A DNA stretch of 5,671 nt, from positions 1 to 5,671 of the forward strand of contig VMFF01000037.1 of assembly GCA_007375915.1 (NCBI GenBank), read 5' to 3'. The position numbers were made by a program, and so were the translations under genes. The notes beneath the pieces were generated by a model. It was not told the origin of the DNA, did not search any database, and was given only the letters and a program-made list of their open reading frames with translations. Positions 4,934 to 5,671 of this stretch are shown piece after piece; the first letter of the stretch is position 1; each line of letters starts with the position of its first letter. This stretch comes from Candidatus Doudnabacteria bacterium Gr01-1014_77 (GTDB taxonomy: Bacteria > Patescibacteriota > Doudnabacteria > UBA920 > VMFF01).

Positions 4934-5671
4934 ATAGCTAAAATAATGAATGCTAGGATAATCATTAAGAACCCTGCTACTAATTTCATTGTCTTCTTGT
5001 TTTCTTTTTGTATTTCTTTTACTTTTTCAACCAAGCTTTGGTTATTAGCAATCATCAATATTAATACTAAAGGAAGAACAAAAAGGATGTTGTAATAGAA
5101 AAGATAGATTACACCTTTCCAGTATGTTCTGACATCGTGCAAAAGGCCAATAATGCTCAAATATGGACCACCTGTGCACGGAAACTCACAAAGTCCAACA
5201 AGAGCACCAAGCAAGAACATGCCTGGTATACTGACCCTTTCTAACAGCTCGTTCATCTTTGTGTGTGCACTGTGTGGCACTGCCAATTTTATAGGGAATT
5301 TAGGAAACAATATTTCAAAGATATTTAAGATCCCGAAGATTATAAGTAGCAAAGCCCCTATCTTTGACATCAAATGAGGAACACTAAAGATATGAAGAGC
5401 ATTCAAAATACCAAGTCCAATTAACAAATACACAGTATATATTCCTAAAATATATACTAGGCCAAACTTTAAGATCTGTCCTGGTTTCCTTCCAAGACCA
5501 AAAAGAAAAATGATACTTACAATCAATATTGAAAAAGCACAAGGATTAATGCTGTCTATCAAAGCAGACGCAGTTACTAATGGAAACAAAAATCTTCCCT
5601 GGTTACTTATCTCCCAAAGCCATTCTGAGCTTCCTGAAAATCTTTGAAACACAATTACAAAACCAAAAATC
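4930..5671 (-). CDS. ccdA: CcdA/DsbD-family membrane thiol-electron transporter (N-terminus beyond window)
   Basis: A member of the cytochrome c biogenesis/DsbD transmembrane family, which passes reducing equivalents from cytoplasmic thioredoxin across the membrane to outside thiol partners. Counting from the GTG at 5650-5652, the signature sites are INPCAFS (Cys38) in the first core helix and CEFPCTGGPY (Cys155, Cys159) in the fourth. Cys38 and Cys159 match the redox pair of the DsbD core. Six hydrophobic helices fit at about 25-51, 62-88, 95-116, 142-171, 182-202 and 222-240. The GTG is not a secure start: the frame stays open to the window edge and reads hydrophobic residues (IFGFVIVFQRF), as if a membrane helix or signal ended there, so the gene is probably 5'-truncated by the window. 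No thioredoxin domain is visible downstream. It ends in TGA, overlapping the next gene by ATGA. A link to copper defence is inferred from operon context. Confidence 0.92.
   Translation of the reverse strand, partial: IFGFVIVFQRFSGSSEWLWEISNQGRFLFPLVTASALIDSINPCAFSILIVSIIFLFGLGRKPGQILKFGLVYILGIYTVYLLIGLGILNALHIFSVPHLMSKIGALLLIIFGILNIFEILFPKFPIKLAVPHSAHTKMNELLERVSIPGMFLLGALVGLCEFPCTGGPYLSIIGLLHDVRTYWKGVIYLFYYNILFVLPLVLILMIANNQSLVEKVKEIQKENKKTMKLVAGFLMIILAFIILAI

Noticed and set aside
5153..5377. 74-codon + strand frame opposite the ccdA-like gene
   Set aside because: Antisense shadow of conserved CcdA motifs, with no SD or promoter.

Overview
The window is AT-rich and gene-dense. It has very short intergenic gaps, few recognisable Shine-Dalgarno (SD) sequences and A-tract/T-tract hairpin terminators, and its proteins are rich in Lys, Asn and Ile. 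This suits a small-genome bacterium. My best guess is a Candidate Phyla Radiation (Patescibacteria) lineage, because CcdA-like, CsoR-like, DUF305 and CopB-like genes often cluster there. That assignment is inference and no marker gene here proves it. The genetic code looks standard: the large genes read through without internal TGA, and the ccdA-like gene ends in TGA.

Left part (1-1605). The window opens inside the 3' end of a DEAD-box RNA helicase gene on the + strand, with an in-frame TGA at nt 2-4 just before a conserved motif. A hairpin terminator (355-384) follows and is shared with a convergent 32-codon gene on the - strand (390-488). That gene has its own SD and a near-consensus sigma70-type promoter (571-599). 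Divergent from it, on the + strand, is an unrecognised 298-aa highly charged soluble protein (666-1562) that probably uses an extended -10 promoter near 629-637. A perfect 15-bp inverted repeat (1571-1605) then acts as a terminator for both convergent transcripts.

Right part (1610-5671). Five tightly packed - strand genes form one copper/thiol operon. In transcription order they are: a CcdA/DsbD-like membrane thiol-electron carrier, cut by the window's right edge; a small membrane protein with a CPIC motif and a terminal Cys-Cys, overlapping it by ATGA; a CsoR/RcnR-family metal-sensing repressor; a membrane-anchored two-repeat DUF305 protein with a Met/His-rich linker; and a CopB-type (CPH) heavy-metal P-type ATPase with a His-rich N-terminus. 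A reasonable model is that the repressor senses metal, the ATPase expels copper or silver, the DUF305 protein binds metal outside the membrane, and the CcdA-like and CPIC proteins keep thiols reduced or protected under copper stress. The operon promoter and the repressor's operator are not in the window and should lie beyond its right end.
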